Assembly (NCBI GenBank): GCA_016710275.1
Contig: JADJXS010000001.1
Location: 4,178,599 to 4,242,598, forward strand
From: Phycisphaerales bacterium
GTDB taxonomy: Bacteria; Planctomycetota; Phycisphaerae; UBA1845; Fen-1342
DNA length: 64,000 bases
Direction: 5' to 3'
In this document: positions 8,675 through 16,663 of the stretch, piece by piece
How the letters are laid out: each line of letters starts with the position of its first letter
Numbering within the stretch: the first letter of the stretch is position 1
Made by a program: the position numbers and the translations under genes
Notes under the pieces: model-generated
Database searches by the model: none
What the model saw: the letters and a program-made list of their open reading frames with translations, nothing else
What the model was told of the DNA's origin: nothing

Positions 8675-9583
8675 ATGGCAGATGCAGCACTCGGAATCGT
8701 GATCGCGGTGGGCAACCAGAAAGGCGGCGTCGGCAAGACGACCAACAGCGTCAACATCGCTGCGGCCCTGGGCCAGGGCGGATATCGCTGCCTGGTGATC
8801 GACCTTGACCCAGCTGCCGGGGCCACGCGCCACCTGGGGGTGCCGGAGAACAGCTTCGCCGGCACGCTTGAACTTCTGACTACGGACGAGACCATCGCCG
8901 GACTCGCGATCTTCGAACGCATGCCGTCCGGCGTGCAACTCATCGCATCCCGGCCGCAGCTGTCTGAACTCGACGCGCTGCTCTCGAAATTCACCGACCG
9001 CACGCGACTGCTCGACCGCCCGATTGCCGATGCGCGGCGGCACTTCGACTTCGTATTCCTCGACACGGCGCCATTTGCGGCCGCGACAACGACCGTGGCC
9101 GCGTACGCGGCGGCCGACTGGATCCTGCTCTCCGCGTTTCCGCATCCGCTTTCGCTGGGCGGACTGACCGAGGCGTTCAAGGACGTGGCCGATGTACGCC
9201 GGCACCGCAATCCGCGCCTGGAGGTGCTCGGGGTCGTCTTCACCAACGTGGATAGCCGCGCGACTCGGCTGCGCACACAGTTGGAGCAGGTTGTTTCCGC
9301 ATCGCTGCCCGGCCGGCGTTTTGAGACTTCGATTTCGCAGGCGGTGTTGCTGGCCGAACTGTCGGGGCGCGGAAAGACGCTCTTCCAGCTCCCCCGGTTC
9401 GCAGAAATCAAGATTGCGCAGCAGTACCTGCGGCTTGCAGCCGAGATCGAGCACCGGGTGCGTCAGCGCACCCGCTTCCTGGAGGGCACGCTGCCGCCGT
9501 TTGGGGAGTCGGCCGTCTCCACGCCGCATCCGCCTGAGGTGCCCGTCGTCACAGCCGCGCCGTCCCCCATTCTCGGAGCCTGA
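8675..9583 (+). CDS. parA: ParA-family partition ATPase, module 1
   Basis: Cytosolic Walker-type ATPase that positions or segregates a replicon or element. The start is ATG 8675 with AAGGGGG at about 8663-8669; the frame extends upstream, but that part is Arg/Pro-rich and unlike ParA. The deviant Walker A is K16-G-G-V-G-K21-T-T in GNQKGGVGKTTNSVN, and Walker B is around D130 (FVFLDTAPF). At 302 residues it matches the short ParA/Soj-like class without an N-terminal DNA-binding domain. The small partner gene begins 3 nt after the stop. The closely related copy at 57229-58140 keeps the same motifs and neighbours. Confidence 0.9.
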   Translation: MADAALGIVIAVGNQKGGVGKTTNSVNIAAALGQGGYRCLVIDLDPAAGATRHLGVPENSFAGTLELLTTDETIAGLAIFERMPSGVQLIASRPQLSELDALLSKFTDRTRLLDRPIADARRHFDFVFLDTAPFAAATTTVAAYAAADWILLSAFPHPLSLGGLTEAFKDVADVRRHRNPRLEVLGVVFTNVDSRATRLRTQLEQVVSASLPGRRFETSISQAVLLAELSGRGKTLFQLPRFAEIKIAQQYLRLAAEIEHRVRQRTRFLEGTLPPFGESAVSTPHPPEVPVVTAAPSPILGA

Positions 9584-9586
9584 GCC

Positions 9587-10030
9587 GTGGCGAAGAATCT
9601 GCGACAACTCCCGCCATCGAGTTCCGTCGTGCGATTGCTCGACCCCGAAGCGGCAGCCCGGGCCGTTGCGCCCGCACCAGACCGCTCCGCGGTCGCTCCG
9701 GCAGACGCTGCCAGCACCTCGACCCCTCCGACGGTTCGCATTGTGAAACGCGAGCTGGCGCTGTGCAGCGAAACGGATGCGATATTTGAACAACTGATTC
9801 AGGCACTCCGTCGCGCGAGCAGTACGCGCCTTTCGGCCAGCCATGCGCTCCGCGCCGTCCTCCGGGCGCTCGCCCCACATTTGCGGTCGATCGAGCTGGA
9901 AACGCTCCGCACCGGACCGCGACGAATGCCCGGGAATGCGGCCGGCACGGCGACGCAGCGCGATGCCTTTGAAGCGCAATTGGCGGAGTGCATCGCCGCA
10001 GGCGTCCGCGCGAATTCGACGCTGCGGTGA
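9587..10030 (+). CDS. Small ParA partner protein, module 1
   Basis: 147-residue protein starting GTG 3 nt after parA, so probably translationally coupled to it. The N-terminus (LRQLPPSSSVVRLLDPEAAARA) and a central block (VKRELALCSETDAIFEQLIQALRRAS, then TRLSASHALRAVLRAL) are kept in the module 2 paralog at 58144-58620. A disordered Pro/Ala segment separates them. The central block looks helical with a possible ribbon-helix-helix or HTH character, which would fit a centromere-binding ParB-like role. That role is inferred from position only. Confidence 0.7.
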   Translation: MAKNLRQLPPSSSVVRLLDPEAAARAVAPAPDRSAVAPADAASTSTPPTVRIVKRELALCSETDAIFEQLIQALRRASSTRLSASHALRAVLRALAPHLRSIELETLRTGPRRMPGNAAGTATQRDAFEAQLAECIAAGVRANSTLR

Positions 10031-10107
10031 GATTCGCTGCTGTGTAACTGCGGAACACGGTACGATTCTCGGCCAGCGTCTCGCGTGCGAGGCGTGGGAG
10101 GCCTTGC

Positions 10108-10575
10108 TTGTTCCTGGACTACCTCACCCGTGCCTGGAAACTGCTCTCGCTGGCCGCGCTCTGGTTCTTGAGCGCGGCTGTCCTCGCGTCACTTCTCTAT
10201 GTCGGGCACGCGGTTGTCGTTGGCGCTCACGACGGCAACCAGACCGACTGGGCCTACGCCTTCACGGTCGTTGCCGGAGGCTTGTGGCTGCTCGCGGCAT
10301 TCGGTCGCATGAGCTGGACGATGGCGGTGCTGCGCGACGGGCTTGCGACCTACCGCGACGTCGCCGCCATGATCGGAATCCGCTTTGTTGTGAACTTCCT
10401 GGTTTGCGCTGGTGCGGCGGCCGGCGCGCTGGGTTATCGCTGGCTCGGCACGGGTCCATCGGCGGCGGCGCTGCAGGGCTGGTTCATCGCCGGGGCCGTG
10501 GCGGGCTTTGGGCTGGGGGGCCTGTTCGGCAACATCCACGAGTGGCGCGTTCGCGAACAGCTCGAAAAGAGATGA
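10108..10575 (+). CDS. Four-helix membrane protein of unknown function
   Basis: 155 residues from TTG 10108, with GGGAG at 10096-10100 as ribosome-binding site. Four hydrophobic segments are visible (LLSLAALWFLSAAVLASLLY, YAFTVVAGGLWLLAAFG, IRFVVNFLVCAGAAAGALGY and LQGWFIAGAVAGFGLGGLFG), followed by a short basic cytoplasmic tail. It follows the ParA pair by 77 nt. Module 2 lacks it at the matching position, so it is an optional part of the element. I do not recognise the family. Confidence 0.6.
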   Translation: MFLDYLTRAWKLLSLAALWFLSAAVLASLLYVGHAVVVGAHDGNQTDWAYAFTVVAGGLWLLAAFGRMSWTMAVLRDGLATYRDVAAMIGIRFVVNFLVCAGAAAGALGYRWLGTGPSAAALQGWFIAGAVAGFGLGGLFGNIHEWRVREQLEKR

Positions 10576-10641
10576 TGCCCCGCGAATTCGAGTAAGCGAC
10601 CGGCTTCATTACGGAAAGCGCTGCGCGCGGCACAAGGACGC

Positions 10642-10663
10642 GGAACCCACCGGTGCCAGTTCC
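10642..10663. promoter_or_regulatory. GGAAC-N12-GTTCC dyad, copy 1
   Basis: A 22-nt dyad, GGAAC then CCACCGGTGCCA then GTTCC, about 100 nt before the CATAACG motif of the next gene. The same structure occurs at 58640-58661 (module 2, same gene position) and at 50838-50859, where the arms change together to GGACC and GGTCC. Paired changes in the arms suggest a dimeric operator or an RNA hairpin. Confidence 0.55.
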
Positions 10664-10739
10664 CGGCGGGCCGGGGGACCGCCGCGCAACGTCCGCGGGC
10701 CGGACCTGTCCCAAACTCCGTGCAACACCGTTCGTCACT

Positions 10740-10754
10740 CCCGCCATAACGCTT
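10740..10754 (+). promoter_or_regulatory. CATAACG promoter-like motif, module 1
   Basis: CCCGCCATAACGCTT is identical to 62545-62559, and the core CATAACG also occurs at 21330-21336 and 58753-58759. Each copy stands about 40-56 nt before the preferred start of a module gene, as a -10 element would. No good -35 box is visible, so an operator is also possible. Confidence 0.45.
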
Positions 10755-10800
10755 CTATCAGATGAATGCGAAAGACTCGTCAATAGAAGTGGAGGTTCTC

Positions 10801-11061
10801 ATGAATGAATCCAATCGCCGGCCGGTCCACGAGATCCGGTTCGGTGCAGTCAAAGTCGTGATCTGGCGTAACGCCACCGCAAATGGACACATGTTCAACG
10901 TCACCGCGGCGCGGCTCTACAAGGAAAACGACGCCTGGAAGGAGTCCTCGGGCTTCGGCGTGGACGACCTGCTTGTCCTCGGCCGGGCGCTCGGTGACGC
11001 GTTCGCGTGGATTCACGCGCAACGCGCGCCGGCCCTGCAACCCCTGAATCCGGATGTCTAA
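10801..11061 (+). CDS. Small conserved module protein (86 aa)
   Basis: Start chosen at ATG 10801, which has GGAGG at 10791-10795; an in-frame ATG at 10762 lacks a site and lies almost at the presumed transcription start. The core EIRFGAVKVVIWRNATANG is followed by NVTAARLYK and KESSGFGVDDLLVLGRAL. It is nearly identical to the module 2 paralog at 58792-59067. The pattern of short strands followed by one long helix recalls small single-domain proteins seen in mobile elements, possibly with a PC4-like nucleic-acid-binding fold, but I cannot assign a function. Its upstream region carries the dyad and the CATAACG motif, both shared with module 2. Confidence 0.75.
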   Translation: MNESNRRPVHEIRFGAVKVVIWRNATANGHMFNVTAARLYKENDAWKESSGFGVDDLLVLGRALGDAFAWIHAQRAPALQPLNPDV

Positions 11062-11319
11062 TCGCAGCGAACTGCGATTCGTGATGCCTGTCTGAAGGTT
11101 TCTGGGTCCCGCATTCATCTGACCCATTCCCGCTCGCCCCGTGGAGGGATTGCCGAGCGGCTTCGCCGCCCCTTTGAATCGCGCCGGGCGACGCGTCTCT
11201 GGTTGCGGTGCTGCAAGGACAGTGCCGGCCTGCGGCCGCCGGCAAGCCGGCCGCTGCGCGGTCACGGTCCTTGCACGCGCACCGCGCCCGGCGCCGCACC
11301 ACCCGCCGCACCAAGCGGA

Positions 11320-11350
11320 ACCGGGCTGGAGCCCGGTCGTATCGTTTCTT
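11320..11350 (+). terminator. Probable rho-independent terminator
   Basis: ACCGGGC (11320-11326), loop TGGA, GCCCGGT (11331-11337), then a pyrimidine-rich CGTATCGTTTCTT. It lies about 260 nt after the preceding gene and just before the long hairpin at 11348. Confidence 0.4.
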
Positions 11351-11415
11351 TCCGGTAACCGGGGGTTTTGTTCACGGGAACGGGTGAGTGAACAAAACCC
11401 CCGGCTCCCGGAAAG
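11348..11415. repeat. Very long hairpin, 25 paired bases
   Basis: Outer arms CTTTCCGG (11348-11355) and CCGGAAAG (11408-11415) flank inner arms CCGGGGGTTTTGTTCAC (11359-11375) and GTGAACAAAACCCCCGG (11388-11404). All are perfect pairs, separated by a 3x3-nt internal loop and closed by a 12-nt loop. It sits in a 426-nt gene-free stretch. There is no U-tract directly after it, so a plain terminator is not the only option; a single-strand origin, recombination site or structured RNA are alternatives. Confidence 0.75.
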
Positions 11416-11487
11416 CAGCCTCCGGCTGGTTCCCTGGGGGAAACGCGGTCGGCGTCGGGAGCGCGCCGGCTATTTTGGAGAATCGTT

Positions 11488-11730
11488 ATGAGATACCAGG
11501 AAGTGCTTGAGCGGAGCGGACCTCCGCAGACATTTCGCGAGGCGGTGGAATACGCAGCCGCGTGCCTTCATCAACTCAACCCTGATTGGTGCATGCGTCC
11601 GGGCGGTCGTAATGCCCCGCCGTTCCACGCACAGACCATGAACCTGCTGAACGCCTGGCTGATGTTTCAGGCACCGGAACCGGACCCCGTCGGCAGGATA
11701 TGCGTTCGCGGGGAGGGCTGGAGCTTATGA
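11488..11730 (+). CDS. Hypothetical protein (80 aa), first of three overlapping small genes
   Basis: Starts ATG 11488 with TGGAG about 11 nt upstream. The sequence (RYQEVLERSGPPQTFREAV, then HQLNPDWCMRPGGR and LLNAWLMF) looks like a compact helical protein and I do not recognise it. It overlaps the next gene by ATGA at 11727, and that gene overlaps the third the same way, so the three are probably translated as one operon. There is no equivalent in module 2. Confidence 0.6.
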   Translation: MRYQEVLERSGPPQTFREAVEYAAACLHQLNPDWCMRPGGRNAPPFHAQTMNLLNAWLMFQAPEPDPVGRICVRGEGWSL

Positions 11731-11978
11731 GCGATACAAACCAGACCAACCCTGGCCCGCAGCGCGCGGGCCTTCGTGAAAAACTTGCCCTGGATCGCGT
11801 CGTCACCTACCTGTGGAGCGACGAGCGGACCGACTACGAGGCGTTGCCGCCGCAGGGTCGTAAGGGCCATGTCTTCGAGGACTTGCAGTGCCTCAGGAAC
11901 TGGCTGCACCGGGTCAATGAGCTGGAGCAATCCGGCTTCCACATTGTTGTTGTGCGTGAGGAGGGCAGAAGCGTATGA
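11727..11978 (+). CDS. Hypothetical protein (83 aa)
   Basis: Starts at ATG 11727, overlapping the previous stop as ATGA, with GGGAGG about 10 nt upstream; a longer in-frame start at 11700 would overlap more and has no site. The product (LREKLALDRVVTYLWSDERT, then HVFEDLQCLRNWLHRV and FHIVVVREEG) looks like a small alpha/beta protein. Family not recognised. It is the middle member of the overlapping three-gene set. Confidence 0.55.
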   Translation: MSDTNQTNPGPQRAGLREKLALDRVVTYLWSDERTDYEALPPQGRKGHVFEDLQCLRNWLHRVNELEQSGFHIVVVREEGRSV

Positions 11979-12280
11979 CCACCTTCGAAAAACCCTCCCC
12001 AGGCAATCCCCTCGCCCAGAAGTTCCCGCTCGGCCGAATGGTCATCACGCCGAACGCCCGCGACACGCTGGACGCGGAGGACGTTCACGCGGCGTTGATG
12101 CGACACGCACACGGCGACTGGGGCGATTGCGGAAGCGACGACGCCAACGAGAACGAGTTCTCGCTGAAGAACGCGCTCCGGCTGTTCTCGGTCTACCATG
12201 ACCGGACGGGCACCAAGTTCTGGATTATCACCGAAGCAGACCGCTCGGCGACGACCATTCTCCTGCCCGAGGACTATTAG
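11975..12280 (+). CDS. Small conserved hypothetical protein with ITEADRSxTTILLPExY signature
   Basis: 101 residues from ATG 11975, overlapping the previous stop as ATGA. The layout (GRMVITPNARDTL, HAHGDWGDC, SVYHDRTGTKFWIITEADRS and ILLPEDY) matches a widespread small family common on plasmids and integrative elements. Databases often label this family type I restriction subunit M, but nothing in this length or sequence supports a methyltransferase. It closes the three-gene small-ORF operon. Function unknown. Confidence 0.75.
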   Translation: MTTFEKPSPGNPLAQKFPLGRMVITPNARDTLDAEDVHAALMRHAHGDWGDCGSDDANENEFSLKNALRLFSVYHDRTGTKFWIITEADRSATTILLPEDY

Positions 12281-12485
12281 CAGTTCGGTCCATCCGGCGG
12301 TCCTGCCGGGTGGGCCCTTTCCACATCTTCGAAAAGCGGACGTTTTCAAGGTCGTTTGGTCGGTCACCGATTCAGCCTCCGAAACGACCCCGCCTGATGA
12401 CGCAAGCCTCTGTTCTCCGTAGAGTTACGCATCCGAAGCGAACCGACGTTTTGAACGTCCAAGATGCCGGAGCAATGTTCCGCAG

Positions 12486-13133
12486 ATGGTGCTGCAACGG
12501 TCGAACCTGACGCCCCGCGACCGCGACCTCCTGGTCGTGCTGACTCGGGACGTACGCGTGCTCTCCGTGAACCAGATTGCGGCGCATTGGTTCGCTGCCG
12601 CAGCCGACGCGGGCCGGGCGGCCACTCGACGCCTCCGCGTGCTTCAGGATCGTGGGTTCGTCGAACTGTTCCACATGCCGGCGCGTCCCGTCGAAATCCC
12701 CGTATGTCCACTCGCCGAATGGGAACCGGGGAACGCCGTCCCCGACTTCGTGGGCCTGGCGCGGGCGCTTGTCCAGCGCTGGACGCAGCCGGCCGCGCCC
12801 GTCTCCTGCGTCGTTGCCACCTCCGCCTCGGGCACCTGGCTGGGCGGTGATGGCGGCCGGCGGCCGCGGCGCAGTGAGATCAGTCACGACCTGCTCCTCG
12901 GCGAGCTATACTTGGTTTGGCGGCGCCGAACTCCCGACGGGATTGCCGAGTGGATTTCCGAAAGCCGGCTGCGGCGGCTCGGGTACGGGGACCAGACGCG
13001 CCTGCCGGACGCGATGGTCGACGCGGGCGGCGTTCGCCGTGTCATCGAGGTTGGCGGCGAGTACAGCGCATCGAAGCTCGCCGAGTTTCACGAGTTCTGC
13101 GCCACGCGAGGACTCTCCTATGAGCTCTGGTAA
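12486..13133 (+). CDS. Replication-relaxation-like protein (winged helix plus nuclease-like fold)
   Basis: 215 residues. The N-terminal LTPRDRDLLVVLTRDVRVLS, then AATRRLRVLQDRGFVELF, is the typical winged-helix half of the replication-relaxation family. The C-terminal LPDAMVDAGGVRRVIEVGGEY, then FHEFCATRGLSYELW, resembles its restriction-endonuclease-like half, with D and E-V-G in place of a full catalytic set. Such proteins accompany transfer or replication genes of mobile elements. It overlaps the next winged-helix gene by 14 nt, and the VirD4-like ATPase follows, so the three probably form a DNA-processing operon. No relaxase is recognisable nearby. Confidence 0.7.
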   Translation: MVLQRSNLTPRDRDLLVVLTRDVRVLSVNQIAAHWFAAAADAGRAATRRLRVLQDRGFVELFHMPARPVEIPVCPLAEWEPGNAVPDFVGLARALVQRWTQPAAPVSCVVATSASGTWLGGDGGRRPRRSEISHDLLLGELYLVWRRRTPDGIAEWISESRLRRLGYGDQTRLPDAMVDAGGVRRVIEVGGEYSASKLAEFHEFCATRGLSYELW

Positions 13134-13842
13134 CCTCAATCAGACTCAGCGGTGCGTGCTGGAACATCTGGCCCGCTACCGGCTCTCGTTCCAGGAAATC
13201 GTGTCGGCGCTCTATTTTGAGGGGGCGAGTCCGCAAAAGACCCTGAACCAGCTTCGTGAACAGGGGCTCATCGAGACACAGAAGGGCTTCGGCGGGAACC
13301 GGGCCGCGTACGTTTTGACTCGCGCCGGAGCCGGCGCCCTGGGGGCCAGCCGCCGCCGTGCCGACAATCTGGGTTCCGAAGCGCTACCGGCGAACCTGGC
13401 CGTACTCGCGTTCTGCCTGCTACGGGGGCGCACACGAATCCGCTTGAACGACAATGAGCTTGTGGAGCTCCTGGGTGAGCCGGCGCCGGCCGGGCGATTT
13501 CATTGCCTGGAGCGGGGCGCGCGAGCCACACGCATCTATCACGTGTACGCGCCGGGTGATTCGACCCGCGTGGCCGATGTCGTCGCTCGGACCCGATCGC
13601 ACGTAAGCGAGGTTCGCAAGCTGCCCGCGCTGGAGCCGTGGCTGCGCCACGAGTTCTACTCGCACGCGATTCTCGTGGACAACGTGGATCGCGCCGCGGA
13701 GTTGAACGCGGCCGTCGATGATGCCAACGGCGACGGGAAGCCGCTGCGATCACTCAGCCACATCCACGTCGAGACGGTTCCCGGACTGGCGAGTCTTGAG
13801 GAGGCGCTGCGTGAATTGGCGCAAGAAAACCAAGCGGCTTGA
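13120..13842 (+). CDS. Winged-helix protein in the DNA-processing operon
   Basis: 240 residues from ATG 13120, inside the end of the previous gene. The N-terminal 75 residues (NQTQRCVLEHLARYRLSFQE, then KTLNQLREQGLIETQKGF and AYVLTRAGAGALG) form a clear winged helix. The rest (NDNELVELLGEPAPAGRFH, EPWLRHEFYSHAILVDN and HIHVETVPGLASLEEALREL) is an alpha/beta domain I do not recognise. It overlaps the start of the ATPase gene by 32 nt, implying translational coupling. A DNA-binding accessory role in transfer or replication is inferred from context. Confidence 0.65.
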   Translation: MSSGNLNQTQRCVLEHLARYRLSFQEIVSALYFEGASPQKTLNQLREQGLIETQKGFGGNRAAYVLTRAGAGALGASRRRADNLGSEALPANLAVLAFCLLRGRTRIRLNDNELVELLGEPAPAGRFHCLERGARATRIYHVYAPGDSTRVADVVARTRSHVSEVRKLPALEPWLRHEFYSHAILVDNVDRAAELNAAVDDANGDGKPLRSLSHIHVETVPGLASLEEALRELAQENQAA

Positions 13843-15976
13843 CCCGTCGACCGTGAAGGACTTCGTCGAGCGGCAGCCCGGCGCGAAGCTGCGCGGGCTT
13901 GCCGAGCGCGGCATGGTTATTCGTCCCGTGCTGACGCCGGTCACCCCGCGCCCCGTGACGTTTGAGGACGTTTGGAACGGGCTGCCGCCGCTCACGTGGT
14001 GGGACATTCTGAAGCGCGCCCGAGTCTCGTCGCTCGGCTCGGGCGAAGAAGTCTCGGACTGGTGGCGCTACTACGAATTGATGAAGCGGACCGCCGGGCG
14101 GCACCAGCACGAAGTGTTCATCGGGCTCGCGGACGGTGCGCCCGACCCGCTGTTCGCCGCGCGTCAGGTCTTCGCCAATCACGCGTACATTCTGGGCCTG
14201 CCTGGCAGTTTCAAGACCACGTTCGCGTTAGCGCAGCTCCTGCTGCAGCTTGGCGACGAGTGGGTGGATTCCAGTGGCGAAGTTCAACCCGCCCCGCCGC
14301 TGGTCATCATGGATCTGAAGGAGAATGGTGATCGTTATCTCCGCGCGCTCGCGGAGTTCATCGCAGCGCGCCGCGGGCAGCAGTTGAATTTCTTCTCGAA
14401 CGACCCGGACTACGTGAGCCTGCGTTTCGACCCGCTCTACAACCTGCGCTCCATCCGCTACCCGTTGAAGCTCGGAGAGACGTTGCTCAAGGCGATGTCG
14501 CTGATTTATCGCGAGGGGTACGGGTCGGATTTCTTCACGTCAGAACAGCGAAAGCAGTTGCTGCAAACACTCTACGACGAGCGACCGAAGACGTTGGCCG
14601 AGATGATCCGGCTGATCGGCGATCAAACGCAGGGCAAATCCGGGAACACCGACGCCCGCGGCCTCTTCAGCGCGTTGCAGCCGCTTCAGTACTCCTTCCA
14701 CTTGGTGACCGATGGACGCTCTCCGGACGGGCAGCACGTGGACCTGGACCGGATCTACGACCGCGGCGAGGTCCTGTATGTCCACCTCAACTCCCGTTCG
14801 CAGTCGATTGATGCGAAGGTCATCGGCAAGCTGATGATCTTTGCGCTGATGGAAACCGCCAGCGAACGGATGAAGCAGGGACGCACGCGCCAGATGTTCG
14901 TCGCCATCGACGAATTTCAGCGACTCGCGGCGCAGAACATCGTCGAGGTGCTGGAGGATTCGCGGTCCCTCGGCGTCGGGTTCATCCTGTCACATCAATC
15001 GCCGGAATCGCTGCATACGCGGGACGTCGACCTCTACAAGATGATCGCCGATTTGTGCAGCTTCAATCAGTATCTCTCACTGACGAATTCGCGAATCATC
15101 GAGTCGCTGACACTTCTGTCGGGCCGAAAACGAGAAGTTCGTCATGGAGGCTCTACGGCGCGTTCGTCCGGGACGCAGACGACAACGGGCACGTCCTGGC
15201 AACGCGGTCAAACTTTGGCGCGCAACTACGAGTACGGCCTGATCGGCCTGAGCGAGGTAGGCTATTCACGCGGAACCTCTTCCGGCGAAGGCGGTACGCG
15301 CAGCACCAGCGAGTCGTCCAGCGAGACCACGACCGACAGCTGGCGGGAAGAAATGGTGCCCGGGTTGACGCCCGAGATGATCGCCGCCGTCAACGGCACG
15401 CCGCGGCTTAGCCTGGTGCACATCCACAATGCGGAGGAGCGGTCGCTCACGCACACCGGCGGGATACCAACGGTCGTACAGGGATTGCACCCCTTCACGC
15501 TGCCTCAGGCGAAGGCGATGGCAGCCCAACGCTGGCCGATGAAGTCGGTGTCGACCGAGGAATTCTACGCGCGATCCCGCCCCCGGGTTCCCTCGGCTGC
15601 CGTTGACGAGGCGCTGGGGAATCAGCGGAAACGGCCAACGCTACCGGCGCCGCGCCCGGTGCGCGCGCCGCGCGATGAAGAGGAACAACGCAAGCTCAAG
15701 CAGCGCGTGCGGGGACTCGCCGATCGACTCGAACGGCACATGCTGGTCGAGGCGATGTCGGTGGAGCGCTTCGCGCGCCGCGAGCAGCTCAGCGTGCACC
15801 AGGTATTCCAGCTCGCGAAGGCGCTGAACGTCACAGCACGAACCAAGGAAGACATGCTCCCCGGGCGCGTGGTGAAGAAAATGCGGCAGCTGATTCGCGA
15901 CAACGGGGGCGGCGACGGGCCGGACGCACCGCCCCCTGAAAAAGACAACGGACCCCCGCAGGAGCCCGTTGTCTAA
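13811..15976 (+). CDS. VirD4/TraG-like P-loop ATPase
   Basis: 721 residues from GTG 13811, with a strong GAGGAGG at 13798-13804. Walker A is G129-L-P-G-S-F-K135-T136 and Walker B is in FVAIDEFQRLA (D367, E368). The segment after Walker B (SRSLGVGFILSHQSPESL) matches the sensor region of conjugative coupling ATPases. A Ser/Thr/Gly-rich stretch at about residues 440-510 looks disordered. No membrane segments are visible at the N-terminus, unlike classic VirD4. It ends the three-gene operon with the replication-relaxation-like gene. A DNA-pumping or coupling role is inferred; without a visible relaxase or secretion channel the element may be mobilised by other elements. Confidence 0.7.
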   Translation: MNWRKKTKRLDPSTVKDFVERQPGAKLRGLAERGMVIRPVLTPVTPRPVTFEDVWNGLPPLTWWDILKRARVSSLGSGEEVSDWWRYYELMKRTAGRHQHEVFIGLADGAPDPLFAARQVFANHAYILGLPGSFKTTFALAQLLLQLGDEWVDSSGEVQPAPPLVIMDLKENGDRYLRALAEFIAARRGQQLNFFSNDPDYVSLRFDPLYNLRSIRYPLKLGETLLKAMSLIYREGYGSDFFTSEQRKQLLQTLYDERPKTLAEMIRLIGDQTQGKSGNTDARGLFSALQPLQYSFHLVTDGRSPDGQHVDLDRIYDRGEVLYVHLNSRSQSIDAKVIGKLMIFALMETASERMKQGRTRQMFVAIDEFQRLAAQNIVEVLEDSRSLGVGFILSHQSPESLHTRDVDLYKMIADLCSFNQYLSLTNSRIIESLTLLSGRKREVRHGGSTARSSGTQTTTGTSWQRGQTLARNYEYGLIGLSEVGYSRGTSSGEGGTRSTSESSSETTTDSWREEMVPGLTPEMIAAVNGTPRLSLVHIHNAEERSLTHTGGIPTVVQGLHPFTLPQAKAMAAQRWPMKSVSTEEFYARSRPRVPSAAVDEALGNQRKRPTLPAPRPVRAPRDEEEQRKLKQRVRGLADRLERHMLVEAMSVERFARREQLSVHQVFQLAKALNVTARTKEDMLPGRVVKKMRQLIRDNGGGDGPDAPPPEKDNGPPQEPVV

Positions 15977-16148
15977 AGCGTGCGACCCGGTGTTTTCGTT
16001 TGTCCCAGGTCAACTCTGACGGTCCATGTTGTTCGATCGTCTGGACGGTTCAGAGGGCACGCAAATCAGATAAAGAGAGCTTATCGCGGCGCCCGGGCGT
16101 TGCAAGAAAAATCTTGCGCCCCCGATTCCGGCGTGCTAGGCTCGCCCC

Positions 16149-16295
16149 ATGACGATACGAAAACTCTGTGCCGATTATGTGCTGGGAGACGCAATCTCGC
16201 CGTGGTTCTCGCGGCGCCTGCGGCTGCAACTGGTTCTGCTGGGAGCCGCGGCCGGGATTGCGCTCGCGACGCTGGCCGAAAATCTGCTGCGCTAA
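16149..16295 (+). CDS. 48-residue single-helix membrane peptide
   Basis: Short ORF, ATG 16149 to TAA 16295: MTIRKLCADYVLGDAISPWF, then a basic RRLRLQ patch and a hydrophobic helix LVLLGAAAGIALATLAENLL. There is no good ribosome-binding site, but TTGCGC-N17-TAGGCT precedes it and the -10-like box ends only about 6 nt before the ATG, as in leaderless transcripts. It converges with the gene at 16349 across a terminator hairpin. No family recognised. Confidence 0.35.
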   Translation: MTIRKLCADYVLGDAISPWFSRRLRLQLVLLGAAAGIALATLAENLLR

Positions 16296-16300
16296 GTGTC

Positions 16301-16336
16301 CAAAAAGGGGGGGAGCTGCCCCGAAGGACAGCTCCC
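16301..16336 (-). terminator. Rho-independent terminator for the 16349-16663 gene
   Basis: GGGAGCTG (16311-16318) pairs with CAGCTCCC (16329-16336). Read on the reverse strand, the stem is followed by CCCC then TTTTTGG, a typical U-tract. It lies just after the stop of the reverse-strand gene and may also stop forward transcription. Confidence 0.7.
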
Positions 16337-16348
16337 TAGCGTCAAAGT

Positions 16349-16663
16349 TCAGCGGTTCGCAAGCACGAACCAAGCGCGCGTGATTGCGACGCCCATGAAC
16401 ATGCCCAGCAAGGTCCAATACAGGATGGCTTGCCAGGCGGGTCGCCCGATACGTCGCAGAAAGACGAGTGCTTCACGCAGCTCACCTTCCTGTCGGGCTT
16501 CCTGCAGGAAGACGGTGTAACCGACACCCCGCAGGTGGAGCGGTTCGTCCAGATTCGGCGCAACGATCGTGACGCTTCCGACCGATCGCCAGACTGGCGT
16601 CCGCTCATCTGCTCCCATGTGGAATACTCGCGATTTTTGATTCGCGAATCGTTCTGTTTCCAT
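16349..16663 (-). CDS. Small protein with one C-terminal membrane helix (104 aa)
   Basis: Start chosen at ATG 16663 because AAGGAG lies 7 nt upstream on the reverse strand. The soluble N-terminus (VWRSVGSVTIVAPNLDEPLH, then YTVFLQEARQEGELREALVF) is followed by a hydrophobic helix AILYWTLLGMFMGVAITRAW at the C-terminus. It looks tail-anchored. A good terminator follows. It is divergent from the J-domain-like gene, with about 350 nt between them. Family not recognised; module 2 has no copy. Confidence 0.6.
   Translation of the reverse strand: METERFANQKSRVFHMGADERTPVWRSVGSVTIVAPNLDEPLHLRGVGYTVFLQEARQEGELREALVFLRRIGRPAWQAILYWTLLGMFMGVAITRAWFVLANR

Noticed and set aside
11975..12280. Type I restriction subunit M name often given to this small family
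   Set aside because: 101 residues with no methyltransferase motif; the name is a database carry-over.
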